A program made the translations under genes and the position numbers. From NCBI RefSeq assembly GCF_002102255.1, contig NZ_LQPH01000081.1:1-64000 (forward strand): a DNA stretch of 64,000 nt, written 5' to 3'. The stretch is from Mycobacterium nebraskense. GTDB taxonomy: Bacteria; Actinomycetota; Actinomycetes; Mycobacteriales; Mycobacteriaceae. A model generated the notes under the pieces. It was not told the origin of the DNA. It made no database searches and was given only the letters and a program-made list of their open reading frames with translations. The stretch's first letter is position 1; every line of letters begins with the position of its first letter. Positions 1 to 8,386 of this stretch are shown here, one piece after another.

Positions 1-124
1 TTTCCGGCCGGCAACACACGAAGCCAAAGGTCAACGCACTGGGCCATCACCGACTCCCGAAAATGTCCTAAGTCGGGGCAGAGTTCGATCGTGGTTTGGT
101 AGCACGACAGCTCCATAGGGAGAA

Positions 125-418
125 ATGGGTCATGAGCATGCGACCAGCGTTGGAAGCGAAGTGCTCACCGACCAAGATTTGGATGAACCCGCTCCTGCTG
201 AAGTTCCTGCGCCTGGGAATTGGGCAGGTGATGATTGTCCGCAGGCGGCGCCAAGTGCCTTCACAGGCAACGGATCTCATCGTGCACCGGTTGCTGTCGC
301 TCGCTGCGAACCGCAGACGGGCCACTACCTCGCTCCCGATGGGCGCTGGTATCAACTGTCCGACTTGGTGACCGGCATGAAGCCCAAGTCATGGAAGGAC
401 GTGATGCTGCCCTCTTAG
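125..418 (+). CDS. Small hypothetical protein
   Basis: A 97-residue reading frame whose ATG follows a purine-rich AGGGAGAA stretch closely. The N-terminal half is low in recognisable structure (acidic, Pro/Ala-rich). The C-terminal third contains a compact segment, GHYLAPDGRWYQLSDL at about residues 65-80, followed by KSWKDVMLP, which reads like a short conserved tail of actinobacterial proteins. No membrane segment, signal peptide or catalytic motif is visible. It lies alone, convergent with the flavoprotein gene that ends at 441. A second frame overlaps it (96-371) but lacks an equally good ribosome site. I do not recognise the family, and the gene call itself is moderately uncertain. Confidence 0.45.
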   Translation: MGHEHATSVGSEVLTDQDLDEPAPAEVPAPGNWAGDDCPQAAPSAFTGNGSHRAPVAVARCEPQTGHYLAPDGRWYQLSDLVTGMKPKSWKDVMLPS

Positions 419-440
419 GACACGGTAGGCCAGTTGGCGT

Positions 441-2090
441 TCACACGCGTGATCGCGACTTGGCCGCATGTTCGGCGGCGATGAAGGCGAAAGTCATTGC
501 GGGTCCAAGCGTGACACCGGGGCCGGGATAAGACTTGCCCATGATGGAGGCCGTCACGTTGCCTGAGGCGTAAAGCCCCTCCATCGGCTGGCCATCGTGG
601 CTGAGAACTTGTCCATTGGCGTTGGTGACAAACCCGCCCTTGGTGCCGAGGTCGCCCGCGTGCACCTGCGCGGCATAGAAGGGCGCGCGCTCAATCGCCC
701 CCAGGTTTGGGTTGGGCCGCTGCGCGGGATCACCCCAGTGACGGTCGTACTTCGATTCGCCGCGATGGAAGTCCTCGTCGACTCCGGTTATGGCAAAGGC
801 GTTGAAGCGTCGCACCGTGGCTAACAGACCGGTTTCGTCGATACCGCATTTGCGCGCCAACTCCCCAAGGCTTGAGGCGGTCTTGAGGAACCCGCTCTTG
901 GTCATCCAACGAGGTGTGACGCCCGGCGGGCTGCCCAGGAATGGATATCTTCTGCGGTGCCGTGATTCGAAGATGAGCCATACCGGCTCGCCGCCGCGCC
1001 GCACCATGGCGCGCGCGAAATGGTAGTAGTCCCATGACTCGTTGACGAAGCGCTTGCCGTCCGAACCGACGCAGATACCGAACGGCACTGAGCGTTCGAA
1101 ATGCGACGGCGACGGGGACCCGTCCGGCATCACGTACGTGGTGGCCCACCATGCGTCGTCGGACAGCTCCATCATCGCGCCAATACGCTCGGCCATCTTG
1201 ATGACGTCGCCGGTGTCTTCAGGGCAGGCGCTCGACAGGGACCCGGTGATGTGATGCTGCTGACGGCGCAGGTCATCGTCGTGGGCGAAGCCGCCCGCGC
1301 ACAGGATGACCCCGGCCGTTGCGGCCACGCGGCGCAGTCGTCCATTGGAGCGGATCAGCACACCCAGCGCCTTGCCCTCGTCGACCACGACATCCGCCAG
1401 ACTCGTCTCGAGCCATACCGGAACCTGATACCGCTGCAGGATGACCATCAACTGGGCGACAAGGCTGTTGCCTGCCCCCAGTGGGGCCTGACCGAGAAGC
1501 TTGCGACCGTAGTGTCGGAGCGCAACATAGCCCAGCCTGCGCAAGTTCCCCTTCCCCATCAGTGGCAGGTCCGCGAGCTGAACGGCGTAGGGAAAAGCGC
1601 TGGGTCGCAATGTCTTGAGCCATGGACCAAGCTTCTTCCCGTTGAAGACGCGCTCGTCCAGACACCGTCCGACCGCGGCGTGCGGATCTTCCGACAGGTA
1701 GTCGGGGTGCCCGGTTTCGGCATCCCATCGCATGCCCGCTCCGATCAGCTCATCGACCATCCGGGGTGCGTTCTGGACGAAAGCAACCTGCCGGTCCGAT
1801 GCGGTCGCAAGACCGTCAGCGGGAACTACGTTGCGCAGGAATTGGATCGCGTTCTCCGCGGAATCTTGGCAACCGGCCTTGAGCATCAGCGGGTTCGCCG
1901 GGACCCAGACGCCGCCGAGGGATAAGGCCGAAGTGCCTCCCCACACTGACGCCTTCTCGACGATGAGGGGCTTAAGGCCCCGCCGCGCGGCGATGATACC
2001 TGCCGTCAGCCCGGCGGCACCGCTGCCGACGATGACGACGTCGTAGGCGTCGTCCCAGTCATTCGATGGGGAAGCAAGCCGATCGCCCAC
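441..2090 (-). CDS. FAD-dependent oxidoreductase, 3-ketosteroid delta1-dehydrogenase-like
   Basis: A 549-residue flavoprotein of the KstD/fumarate-reductase flavoprotein superfamily. The N-terminal dinucleotide-binding loop is GSGAAG (residues 22-27), with the ribose-binding Glu at about 45 and a GGTSALSLGG loop at 51-60. The C-terminal segment has YPGPGVTLGPA, the position of the catalytic Tyr and Gly in 3-ketosteroid delta1-dehydrogenases; DDAWW in the middle also fits that subfamily. Such enzymes desaturate a ring ketone, passing electrons to FAD. GTG start with GGGAG about 10 bases upstream. It is 116 bases downstream of two aldehyde dehydrogenase genes on the same strand. The ring-ketone desaturase role is inferred; a urocanate- or fumarate-reductase-like role is the alternative. 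Confidence 0.8.
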   Translation of the reverse strand: MGDRLASPSNDWDDAYDVVIVGSGAAGLTAGIIAARRGLKPLIVEKASVWGGTSALSLGGVWVPANPLMLKAGCQDSAENAIQFLRNVVPADGLATASDRQVAFVQNAPRMVDELIGAGMRWDAETGHPDYLSEDPHAAVGRCLDERVFNGKKLGPWLKTLRPSAFPYAVQLADLPLMGKGNLRRLGYVALRHYGRKLLGQAPLGAGNSLVAQLMVILQRYQVPVWLETSLADVVVDEGKALGVLIRSNGRLRRVAATAGVILCAGGFAHDDDLRRQQHHITGSLSSACPEDTGDVIKMAERIGAMMELSDDAWWATTYVMPDGSPSPSHFERSVPFGICVGSDGKRFVNESWDYYHFARAMVRRGGEPVWLIFESRHRRRYPFLGSPPGVTPRWMTKSGFLKTASSLGELARKCGIDETGLLATVRRFNAFAITGVDEDFHRGESKYDRHWGDPAQRPNPNLGAIERAPFYAAQVHAGDLGTKGGFVTNANGQVLSHDGQPMEGLYASGNVTASIMGKSYPGPGVTLGPAMTFAFIAAEHAAKSRSRV

Positions 2091-2206
2091 TTGTCATCAC
2101 TCCCTAATAGGGTTTCGCCCTGCGCATTTCATCGCAGAGTCATCCAAGGTCGCCTGACGTCTTGGGAGCCACCAGAGCTCCGCTCGGTGAACCGTCCGGC
2201 AACGGA

Positions 2207-3658
2207 TCAGACCCCGTGGTAGCTGTCGCTGATCGTCTTGTACTGCGTGTATTGCCACAGCCCAGTTTCGCGGCCGAAGTCTTGGCCGATGCCGCTTTCC
2301 TTGTATCCGCCGAACGGTCCGTCGACGTCGGAACTTGCCAAATTGTGGCTGTTGACCCATGTGGTGCCGGCCTCAAGCCGAGAGCCGATGGCAAAGGCCT
2401 TGTCGATGTCTCGTGACCACACTGAGCTCGCCAGGCCATAGGGGCTGTCGTTGGCACGGCGCACGACTTCGTCGATGTCCGCGAACTTCATGACCGGCAG
2501 GATGGGACCCATCTGCTCGCAAGCCACCACCGCCGCGTGGTCAACCGGATTCAGCACCAGGTGCGGCAGCATGAAGTAGCCGCCGGTGGCGTCGGTGCCC
2601 TCGGCGTAGGAGCCGAGTTGGACGACATCGAGGCGGGCGGCTTTTGTTTCCGCGAGCAGCGCCGTGACCTTCTTGAACTGGCGCTCGTTGTTCAGCGGGC
2701 CCATCGTCACCCCGGGCCGGGATCCATCGCCCACGATGATCCGGTCGACGGCGGCCCGTAATTTGGTGACCAGCTCGTCGTAGCGCGTCTCATGAACATA
2801 GAGCCGCTTGATGGCGAAGCAGATCTGGCCGGCGTCGGCGAAGGCGCCGTTGACGATGCGGCCGATGGCCTGCTCGTCGAGTTCGGCGTCATCGAGGATG
2901 AGCGCGGCGTCGTTGCCGCCCAGTTCCAGCGTGACACTCGCCAGATGCGATGCGGCATCGGCCATTACCGCCTTACCGGTCTCGGTACTGCCGACAAACG
3001 CCACCTTGCGCACACGTCGGTCTGTGACGAGTGCCGAGCCCACCTCCGGACCGAATCCGGACACGATGTTCAGCACACCGGGAGGGAAGACCGCGGCTAC
3101 GGCCGCGAGGCATTCCAGGGTGGCCAGCGGGGCGAACTCGGGGACTTTGACGACCATGGTGTTGCCGGCCATCAGTGCCGGACCGATCTTCGCGCATGCC
3201 AGCCCGACGGGAAAATTCCACGGGACGATCGCCGCGCACACACCGATGGGCTGTTTCTGCACCCGCAGGCGCCGGGTTTCGTTGTCGAGGACCTTGTCTT
3301 CGAGCCACTCGGCGTGCGGCGCGTAATAGCCGAGCGTCATTGCCCCCATTTGGAAGTCGATGAAAGACTCCATGAGCGTCTTGCCGTTCTCGGCGGTCAA
3401 CATCGGTATCAAATCCGTGCTGCGCTCGTTGACGGCGCCGGCGGCCTTCATGAGCAGCGCACCCCGTTGCGCCGCCGGGGTGTCCCGCCAGGCCGAAAGT
3501 GCCTCAGCGGCAGCCTCAACCGCACTGCCGGCGTGAGCCGCCGAACCGTTGGGATAACGGCCGACGACCACGCTGAGATCCGCGGGGTTACGAACCTCGA
3601 TCCAGTCGTCACTGGTGGCCGGTTTGCCAGCGATAGTCATCGTCGGTTCGATGGGCAC
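2207..3658 (-). CDS. Aldehyde dehydrogenase family protein (first of a tandem pair)
   Basis: NAD(P)-dependent aldehyde dehydrogenase of about 483 residues, oxidising an aldehyde to an acid. Numbered from the chosen start, the general-base Glu is at about 246 in LELGGND and the nucleophilic Cys at about 280 in GQICFAIK; the coenzyme-binding PWNFP loop is near 146-150. I chose the GTG at 3658 because AAAGGCGG precedes it; an upstream GTG at 3682 would add 8 residues. The gene directly follows, and is clearly paralogous to, the aldehyde dehydrogenase at 3687-5126, so the pair is probably co-transcribed and arose by duplication. Substrate unknown. Confidence 0.9.
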   Translation of the reverse strand: MPIEPTMTIAGKPATSDDWIEVRNPADLSVVVGRYPNGSAAHAGSAVEAAAEALSAWRDTPAAQRGALLMKAAGAVNERSTDLIPMLTAENGKTLMESFIDFQMGAMTLGYYAPHAEWLEDKVLDNETRRLRVQKQPIGVCAAIVPWNFPVGLACAKIGPALMAGNTMVVKVPEFAPLATLECLAAVAAVFPPGVLNIVSGFGPEVGSALVTDRRVRKVAFVGSTETGKAVMADAASHLASVTLELGGNDAALILDDAELDEQAIGRIVNGAFADAGQICFAIKRLYVHETRYDELVTKLRAAVDRIIVGDGSRPGVTMGPLNNERQFKKVTALLAETKAARLDVVQLGSYAEGTDATGGYFMLPHLVLNPVDHAAVVACEQMGPILPVMKFADIDEVVRRANDSPYGLASSVWSRDIDKAFAIGSRLEAGTTWVNSHNLASSDVDGPFGGYKESGIGQDFGRETGLWQYTQYKTISDSYHGV

Positions 3659-3686
3659 GTGGCCGCCTTTCTTCGGATGCACCCGT

Positions 3687-5126
3687 TCAGATGTGGGTGT
3701 TGGTGATCGACTGGAGTTGCGTGTAGCTGTCGAGCGCTTCCTCGGTGATCTCGTAGCCGTGGCCGCTCTGCTTGGCCCCGCCGCACGGTCCGTCCGGGTG
3801 CAACGCGAATATGCTGTGCGCGTTGATGAACGTCATGCCGGCTTCCAGCCGGTCGGCCAATGCGAAGGCGCGCTCCTGGTCTGCGGACCACACCGACGAC
3901 GCCAACCCGTACTCGGTGCCGTTGGCACGTGTGACGGCTTCATCATCGGAGGAGAACTTCATGATAGGCAGGATGGGCGACATCTGTTCATTCGCAACGA
4001 CATCCATGTCGTCCGCGGGATCAAGCACCAGGTGCGGCAGCATGAAGTACCCGTCGGCCACGTCGGTGCCCTCGGCATAGCGGCCGAGCTGCACCCAATC
4101 GGCGGCGGCTTTCGTCTCCGCGAGCAGCTTGGTGACCTTCTCGTATTGGCGTGAGTTGTTGATGGGTCCCATGGTCACGTCGGGCCGGGTGCCGTCGCCG
4201 ACCACGATCTGGTCGACGGCAGCGCTCAGCTTCTCTACCAGCTCGGCATAACGGCTGTCGTGCACGTAGAGCCGCTTGATATCGATGCAGATCTGTCCGG
4301 TATGCATGAAGGCACCGGTGACCAGTCGCTCGATCGCCTGTTCGGAGAGGTCGACGTCGTCGAGCAGGATCGCCGCGTCGTTCCCGCCGAGCTCGAGCGA
4401 TAGCCGAGCCAGGTGCCCGGCGGCATCCGCCATGACCTGCCGGCCCGTTTCCGTGCTGCCGGTGAATGAGACCTTGCGCACCCCGGGATGGGTAACGAGT
4501 GCCCGGCCGATCTCCGGACCAGACCCGGACACGATATTCAGGACGCCCGGGGGAAGTAGCGAGGCCATCTCGCCGAGAGCCTGCAGCGTGGCCAACGGGC
4601 CAAATTCCGGGGCCTTGATGATCAAGGTATTGCCCGCGAGTAAGGCGGGGCCGATCTTGAGGCTCGCGATGATAAGCGGAAAGTTCCACGGGACGATCCC
4701 GACGCAGACGCCCAGTGGCTGCCTGCGGACGACGAGCCGGCCGCGGGCGTCGTCGATGATGCGGCTCTCTAGCCATTCCGGATGGGACGCGTAGGTGGCG
4801 ATGTTCTGTCCGGCCACCGCGAAGTCGATCGCCGATTCACTTAGTAACTTGCCGTTTTCGGCTGTCAAGAGACTCACCCAGTCGCCGGGCGGTTCGGCCA
4901 GCACGGCGCTGGCCCTCGTGAGCAGCGCCCCTCGCTCTTCCACTGGTGTCGCACGCCAGTCCGGAAACGCGGCCGCGGCGGCCTCGACGGCCATGCCTGC
5001 GTGGGCGGCGCTTCCGCTGGGAAACCGGCCGACTACCGAACTCAGGTGAGCGGGGTTGGGAACGGTGACCCAGTCGTCGGCGGTGACCGGCTTGCCGCCG
5101 ATCGTCATGTGCCCTTCGAAGCTCAT
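3687..5126 (-). CDS. Aldehyde dehydrogenase family protein (second of a tandem pair)
   Basis: A 479-residue aldehyde dehydrogenase with the catalytic Glu at 245 (LELGGND), nucleophilic Cys at 280 (GQICIDIK) and PWNFP loop at 146-150. It shares long blocks with the neighbouring protein encoded at 2207-3658, including the N-terminal MTI(A)GKP and GRFPSGSAAHAG regions. The ATG at 5126 has AAAGGAAG nine bases upstream, supporting the start. It is the first gene of the minus-strand group and has a putative operator 110 bases upstream (5237-5256) identical to one at 35111-35130. Likely role: oxidising an aldehyde formed by alcohol oxidation or retro-aldol cleavage elsewhere in the island. Confidence 0.9.
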   Translation of the reverse strand: MSFEGHMTIGGKPVTADDWVTVPNPAHLSSVVGRFPSGSAAHAGMAVEAAAAAFPDWRATPVEERGALLTRASAVLAEPPGDWVSLLTAENGKLLSESAIDFAVAGQNIATYASHPEWLESRIIDDARGRLVVRRQPLGVCVGIVPWNFPLIIASLKIGPALLAGNTLIIKAPEFGPLATLQALGEMASLLPPGVLNIVSGSGPEIGRALVTHPGVRKVSFTGSTETGRQVMADAAGHLARLSLELGGNDAAILLDDVDLSEQAIERLVTGAFMHTGQICIDIKRLYVHDSRYAELVEKLSAAVDQIVVGDGTRPDVTMGPINNSRQYEKVTKLLAETKAAADWVQLGRYAEGTDVADGYFMLPHLVLDPADDMDVVANEQMSPILPIMKFSSDDEAVTRANGTEYGLASSVWSADQERAFALADRLEAGMTFINAHSIFALHPDGPCGGAKQSGHGYEITEEALDSYTQLQSITNTHI

Positions 5127-5236
5127 CTGCGGCGACTTCCTTTCTCGAGTACAACGCTCGGTACTGGGCTTGGGCGCGTGCCGCTTGGCTCAGCTACCGC
5201 CGTATGCGTCGGATTCCAATCAACTAACCGGAGATA

Positions 5237-5256
5237 GACGACCGAGTCAACTATTT
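5237..5256 (-). promoter_or_regulatory. Repeated 20-bp element, copy A (candidate operator/promoter)
   Basis: On the minus strand this reads AAATAGTTGACTCGGTCGTC, identical over all 20 bases to the copy at 35111-35130 and similar to five more in the window. The core is an imperfect inverted repeat, TTGAC-N3-GTC, and the TTGACT could also serve as a -35 box. It lies upstream of the tandem aldehyde dehydrogenase genes. The regulator is not known; a GntR- or TetR-type protein is plausible. Confidence 0.6.
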
Positions 5257-5351
5257 AGTGTAACGTCGCACCGCAGGGGCTCGAGCGGGTTGATTGAGTG
5301 GACTTCATTGATGAGCGTTTCGGACCGGGTCGATGTCGACGTGTTCCTTGC

Positions 5352-5513
5352 TCATGGTCGTTTTTTGCCCTCGGTGGCGTCCTTGCAGTCGGAGCAGAGC
5401 CACCCCCAGAACGGCGTTTGCGTCAGGGGCTTGACCCGAGCGCAAATCCTGCACTTCTCGACTTTCACGTGTCCTGCACCTCCCGGGCCACCGACGTGGT
5501 CCGCATCTGACAT
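5352..5513 (-). CDS. Small zinc-ribbon protein
   Basis: A 53-residue frame with two CxxC pairs (Cys21/24 and Cys40/43) around the aromatic segment PFWGWLCSDC, the pattern of a small zinc ribbon, ending in a basic KKRP tail. The ATG at 5513 is one start. The GTG at 5469, preceded by GGGAGGTGCAGG, is another and would leave a 38-residue protein that still holds all four Cys. It lies between the aldehyde dehydrogenase pair (same strand) and the divergent hydrolase operon. Function unknown. It is small enough to be spurious, but the ordered cysteines argue for a real gene. Confidence 0.5.
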   Translation of the reverse strand: MSDADHVGGPGGAGHVKVEKCRICARVKPLTQTPFWGWLCSDCKDATEGKKRP

Positions 5514-5602
5514 GTCAATCGGGGCAGCGATTTCCAGGCGCCACCGGCTGGGCGACGGCATGGGGCAATGCTCCGGTCGTCGCGTAAGCATAGCTTGTTT
5601 TG

Positions 5603-5628
5603 TCGACACTGGCGTTGTAATGTCGTCA
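5603..5628 (+). promoter_or_regulatory. Candidate TetR operator, copy 1 (shared with 19239-19264)
   Basis: TCGACACT, then GGCGTTGTAATGTCGTCA, matches the region upstream of the FAD monooxygenase operon at 19239-19264 in about 21 of 26 positions. The shared block includes TCGACACT, GTAAT and TCGTCA. It sits 30-55 bases upstream of the first gene of the 13-gene operon. I infer that both operons are controlled by the TetR protein encoded at 18482-19162. Confidence 0.6.
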
Positions 5629-5657
5629 TCAATGTCGAGAGATCGAGAGGAAGCCCC

Positions 5658-6395
5658 GTGACGACTGCAGCCGCACCCGGAGTGCTCGAATTGCGTGCCG
5701 AGGGGGTGGGGCCGGACGTTGTCGTGCTGCCGAGTTTCGTTGGCCCGTACTGGACACCGGCGTTGGATCGACTCACATCGTCGTTTCGTGTGCACCTGCT
5801 CCAACTCCCTGGCTTCGGCGACTTCGCCGTCCCGCGCGAAGCGCGTCGGGTGCTCGACCTGGCGGCGGTCCTGAAAGTCGCGTTGGCCGACGCCGGTCTG
5901 CTCGGAGCGTCGGTGATCGGCCACTCGTTCGGGGGCTGGCTGGCACTTGAGCTGGCGCTGCTGGCGCCCCCACCAAAACTCGTGCTCGTCGACACCCTCG
6001 GCTTCCGCATCAAAGGCGAAGCGCGCCCGGACATCTTCGACCGGCCACGCGAGACGGTGCTCGACCTGGTTTATGCCGATCGGTCGGCGGCACCAACCGA
6101 TTGGGAGGCGGTCGAAGACCGGCGCAATGTGGCCTCGCTGGCGAGGTACGGGTGGAACCCGTACCTATGCGATCTGTCGCTGGCTACTCGCGCCGCCGCA
6201 ATCTCGTCCCCGACCCTGGTGGTGTGGGGGGAGAAGGATCGGGTGGTTCCGGCCACTCACGCCCAATTGATTGCCGATGCCATTCCGGGTGCGCGTGTAG
6301 AGATTTTGCCCGGCGCGGGCCACGACCCGTTCAGCGACGTCCCGTTGGATATCGCCGCCACGATAGGTCGATTCTTGAGCAGCGAGGAGCGCTGA
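5658..6395 (+). CDS. Alpha/beta-fold hydrolase
   Basis: A 245-residue alpha/beta hydrolase. The nucleophile elbow is GHSFGG with Ser90; Asp194 (GEKDRVVP) and His222 (GAGHDPF) complete a plausible catalytic triad. In ring-degradation operons such proteins often hydrolyse the C-C bond of meta-cleavage products or act as esterases; which applies here cannot be told. I start it at GTG 5658, preceded by GAGAGGAAG, rather than at ATG 5568, which would run through the operator region. It is the first gene of the 13-gene operon and ends one base before the next start. Confidence 0.85.
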   Translation: MTTAAAPGVLELRAEGVGPDVVVLPSFVGPYWTPALDRLTSSFRVHLLQLPGFGDFAVPREARRVLDLAAVLKVALADAGLLGASVIGHSFGGWLALELALLAPPPKLVLVDTLGFRIKGEARPDIFDRPRETVLDLVYADRSAAPTDWEAVEDRRNVASLARYGWNPYLCDLSLATRAAAISSPTLVVWGEKDRVVPATHAQLIADAIPGARVEILPGAGHDPFSDVPLDIAATIGRFLSSEER

Positions 6396-6396
6396 C

Positions 6397-7575
6397 GTGA
6401 AGTTCTACGCATTCCATTTCATGCCCTACCCGCATCTGGAGGAGGGCTTCAAGGACAAGTACCAGTCGGACTGGGTGACCTATCCGAACAGCAATTACGA
6501 CCCGGTGGTGGGTCACCAGCTGTATACGACCTATCTCGACCAGCTGGCCTATGCGGCCGAGTTGGGCTTCGACGGCGTGTGCGTCAACGAGCACCATCAG
6601 ACGTCATACGGGTTGATGCCCTCCCCCAACATCATCGCCGCGATGCTGGTGCAGCGGACGATGGGAATGCCCACCAAGATAGGGATTTTGGGCAACGCGC
6701 TGCCGTTGCGGCAGAACCCGCTGCGCGTGGCCGAGGAGCTGGCCATGCTCGACGTGATCAGTGGTGGGCGGATGATCAGCGGGTTCGTGCGGGGTATCGG
6801 GGCGGAGTACCACAGCTTCGGCATCAACCCAGCCGAGTCGCGGGACCGGTTCCGGGAGGCACATGACGTCATCGTCAAGGCATGGTCGCAGGCTGGACCG
6901 TTCTCGTTCGAAGGTGAGTTCTTCAACTATCGCTATGTGAACACCTGGCCGCGGCCTTTTCAGCGGCCGCACCCGGAGATCTGGTCGCCGTCGACGGGCA
7001 GCGGCGAGACGGTGGTCTGGGCCGCCGAGCGAGGTTATACCTACGTTCAGGTGTTCTCGCCGATTGAAAGCGTCAAAAAGATCTTCGACGAGTACCGCGA
7101 AGCCGCAGAGGGATTCGGAATTCCGGGTGCATCCACCCGCCTGGGCTGGGCGCCGGCTGTTTATGTCGCCGAGAGCGACGCGCAGGCCGAAGACGAATTC
7201 TGGCCTCAGGCAGATATGTACTTCAACAACCTGTTCCCCAATCCGATGCACCGCCTCTTCCCGCCGAACTACATGGAGGAGAAGACGCTCGAACGGGTGC
7301 TGTCGCTGCGGGGTGATCTGGACAAGAAGACGGACTTCAACACGTTGAAGTCGAACTACACGGCCATCGTCGGTAGCCCGGAGACGGTGATCGGCATGCT
7401 CGAGGAGGCCCATGACCTACTCGGGTTCGAGCACCTCGTGATGTACGTCCACATGGGTGGTCTCAGTGATCAGCTGACCCGCAACAATATTCGCCGCATC
7501 GCCACTGAGATCATCCCGAAGGTGCGTGACCACCAGAGCAAGCGAGATGAAACTGTCGGCGCGATTAAAGCGTGA
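6397..7575 (+). CDS. LLM-class flavin-dependent oxidoreductase (luciferase-like monooxygenase)
   Basis: A 392-residue bacterial-luciferase-fold protein that uses FMN or F420. Family features are the NEHHQTSYG strand near residue 64, the ISGGRMISGFVRGIG block near 125-139, and a C-terminal GSPETVIGML segment. The N-terminus (KFYAFHFMPYPHL) and length resemble the LLM enzymes common in mycobacterial catabolic clusters. Likely role: oxygenation of a ketone or hydrocarbon intermediate, possibly Baeyer-Villiger-like, or an F420-dependent redox step. GTG start, one base after the previous stop, so translation is probably coupled. Confidence 0.88.
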   Translation: MKFYAFHFMPYPHLEEGFKDKYQSDWVTYPNSNYDPVVGHQLYTTYLDQLAYAAELGFDGVCVNEHHQTSYGLMPSPNIIAAMLVQRTMGMPTKIGILGNALPLRQNPLRVAEELAMLDVISGGRMISGFVRGIGAEYHSFGINPAESRDRFREAHDVIVKAWSQAGPFSFEGEFFNYRYVNTWPRPFQRPHPEIWSPSTGSGETVVWAAERGYTYVQVFSPIESVKKIFDEYREAAEGFGIPGASTRLGWAPAVYVAESDAQAEDEFWPQADMYFNNLFPNPMHRLFPPNYMEEKTLERVLSLRGDLDKKTDFNTLKSNYTAIVGSPETVIGMLEEAHDLLGFEHLVMYVHMGGLSDQLTRNNIRRIATEIIPKVRDHQSKRDETVGAIKA

Positions 7576-7579
7576 AAGG

Positions 7580-8386
7580 GTGACCAGCGTCGACATCGGA
7601 GCAATCTCCGTCACCCCGGTTGTCGACAGCGTGGTTCGCGTCGTACCAACACAGGCCTACGAGAAGACTTCGCCGGTCGATTGGTCGCGCCATAATGCGC
7701 TGCTCGATGATGACGGCCTGCTCCGGCTGACGCTCGGCGGCTACGTCGTGCGCTCGGCCGACCGCGTCATCCTCGTCGATGCGGGTGTCGGTCCAGACGA
7801 CCGGCCGGGCAAGAACGCGACCATGCCCGGGGGCAAGATGCTGCACAACCTGCAAGCGTCGGGTATCGCCGCCGAGGATGTCACCGACGTGATCTTCACC
7901 CACTTGCACATCGATCACGTGGGTTGGGGAGCGGTCGGCGAACAAGTCATCTTTCCGAACGCGACTTACCGTTGCCACCAAGCCGATTGGGACTATTTCA
8001 CGAACGGTGGCGCGATGGGGGCCCCGGAGAAGATGGCGGTGATGGCGCCGGTCATGGAGTGCTGGAGCTCCTCAACGACATTGGCGCCGGGCCTGGACGT
8101 GGTTGGCGCCCCAGGGCATACACCGGGGTCGTCGATCGTGGTCCTCTCCGACGGCGATAAGCGTTGCGTGCTGCTCGGCGATGTCGTGCACTGCCCGGCC
8201 GAACTGGCCGAGGACGAGTGGGAGACCATCGGCGACGTCGACCCGGCGCTCGCACGACGGACTGCGACACAGCTCGCCAAGGAGTACGAGGGCAGTGATA
8301 TCCCCATCGGGGCCGCACATTTCAGCGATCTACGGTTTGGGCGGCTACTGGTGGGCGAGCGGCGGCGAAGGTGGGTTTTCGCATGA
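7580..8386 (+). CDS. Metallo-beta-lactamase-fold hydrolase
   Basis: About 268 residues of MBL-fold metallohydrolase. The metal motif HLHIDH is at residues 108-113, GHTPGSS follows about 65 residues later, and LGDVVHCP supplies the next metal-ligand region. These are typical of lactonase- or glyoxalase II-like enzymes, suggesting hydrolysis of a lactone or (thio)ester. A lactone made by a Baeyer-Villiger-type luciferase-fold enzyme upstream would be a sensible substrate, but this is inference. The start is uncertain: GTG 7580 follows the upstream stop, while ATG 7547 or GTG 7526 would overlap the previous gene. Confidence 0.85.
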   Translation: MTSVDIGAISVTPVVDSVVRVVPTQAYEKTSPVDWSRHNALLDDDGLLRLTLGGYVVRSADRVILVDAGVGPDDRPGKNATMPGGKMLHNLQASGIAAEDVTDVIFTHLHIDHVGWGAVGEQVIFPNATYRCHQADWDYFTNGGAMGAPEKMAVMAPVMECWSSSTTLAPGLDVVGAPGHTPGSSIVVLSDGDKRCVLLGDVVHCPAELAEDEWETIGDVDPALARRTATQLAKEYEGSDIPIGAAHFSDLRFGRLLVGERRRRWVFA

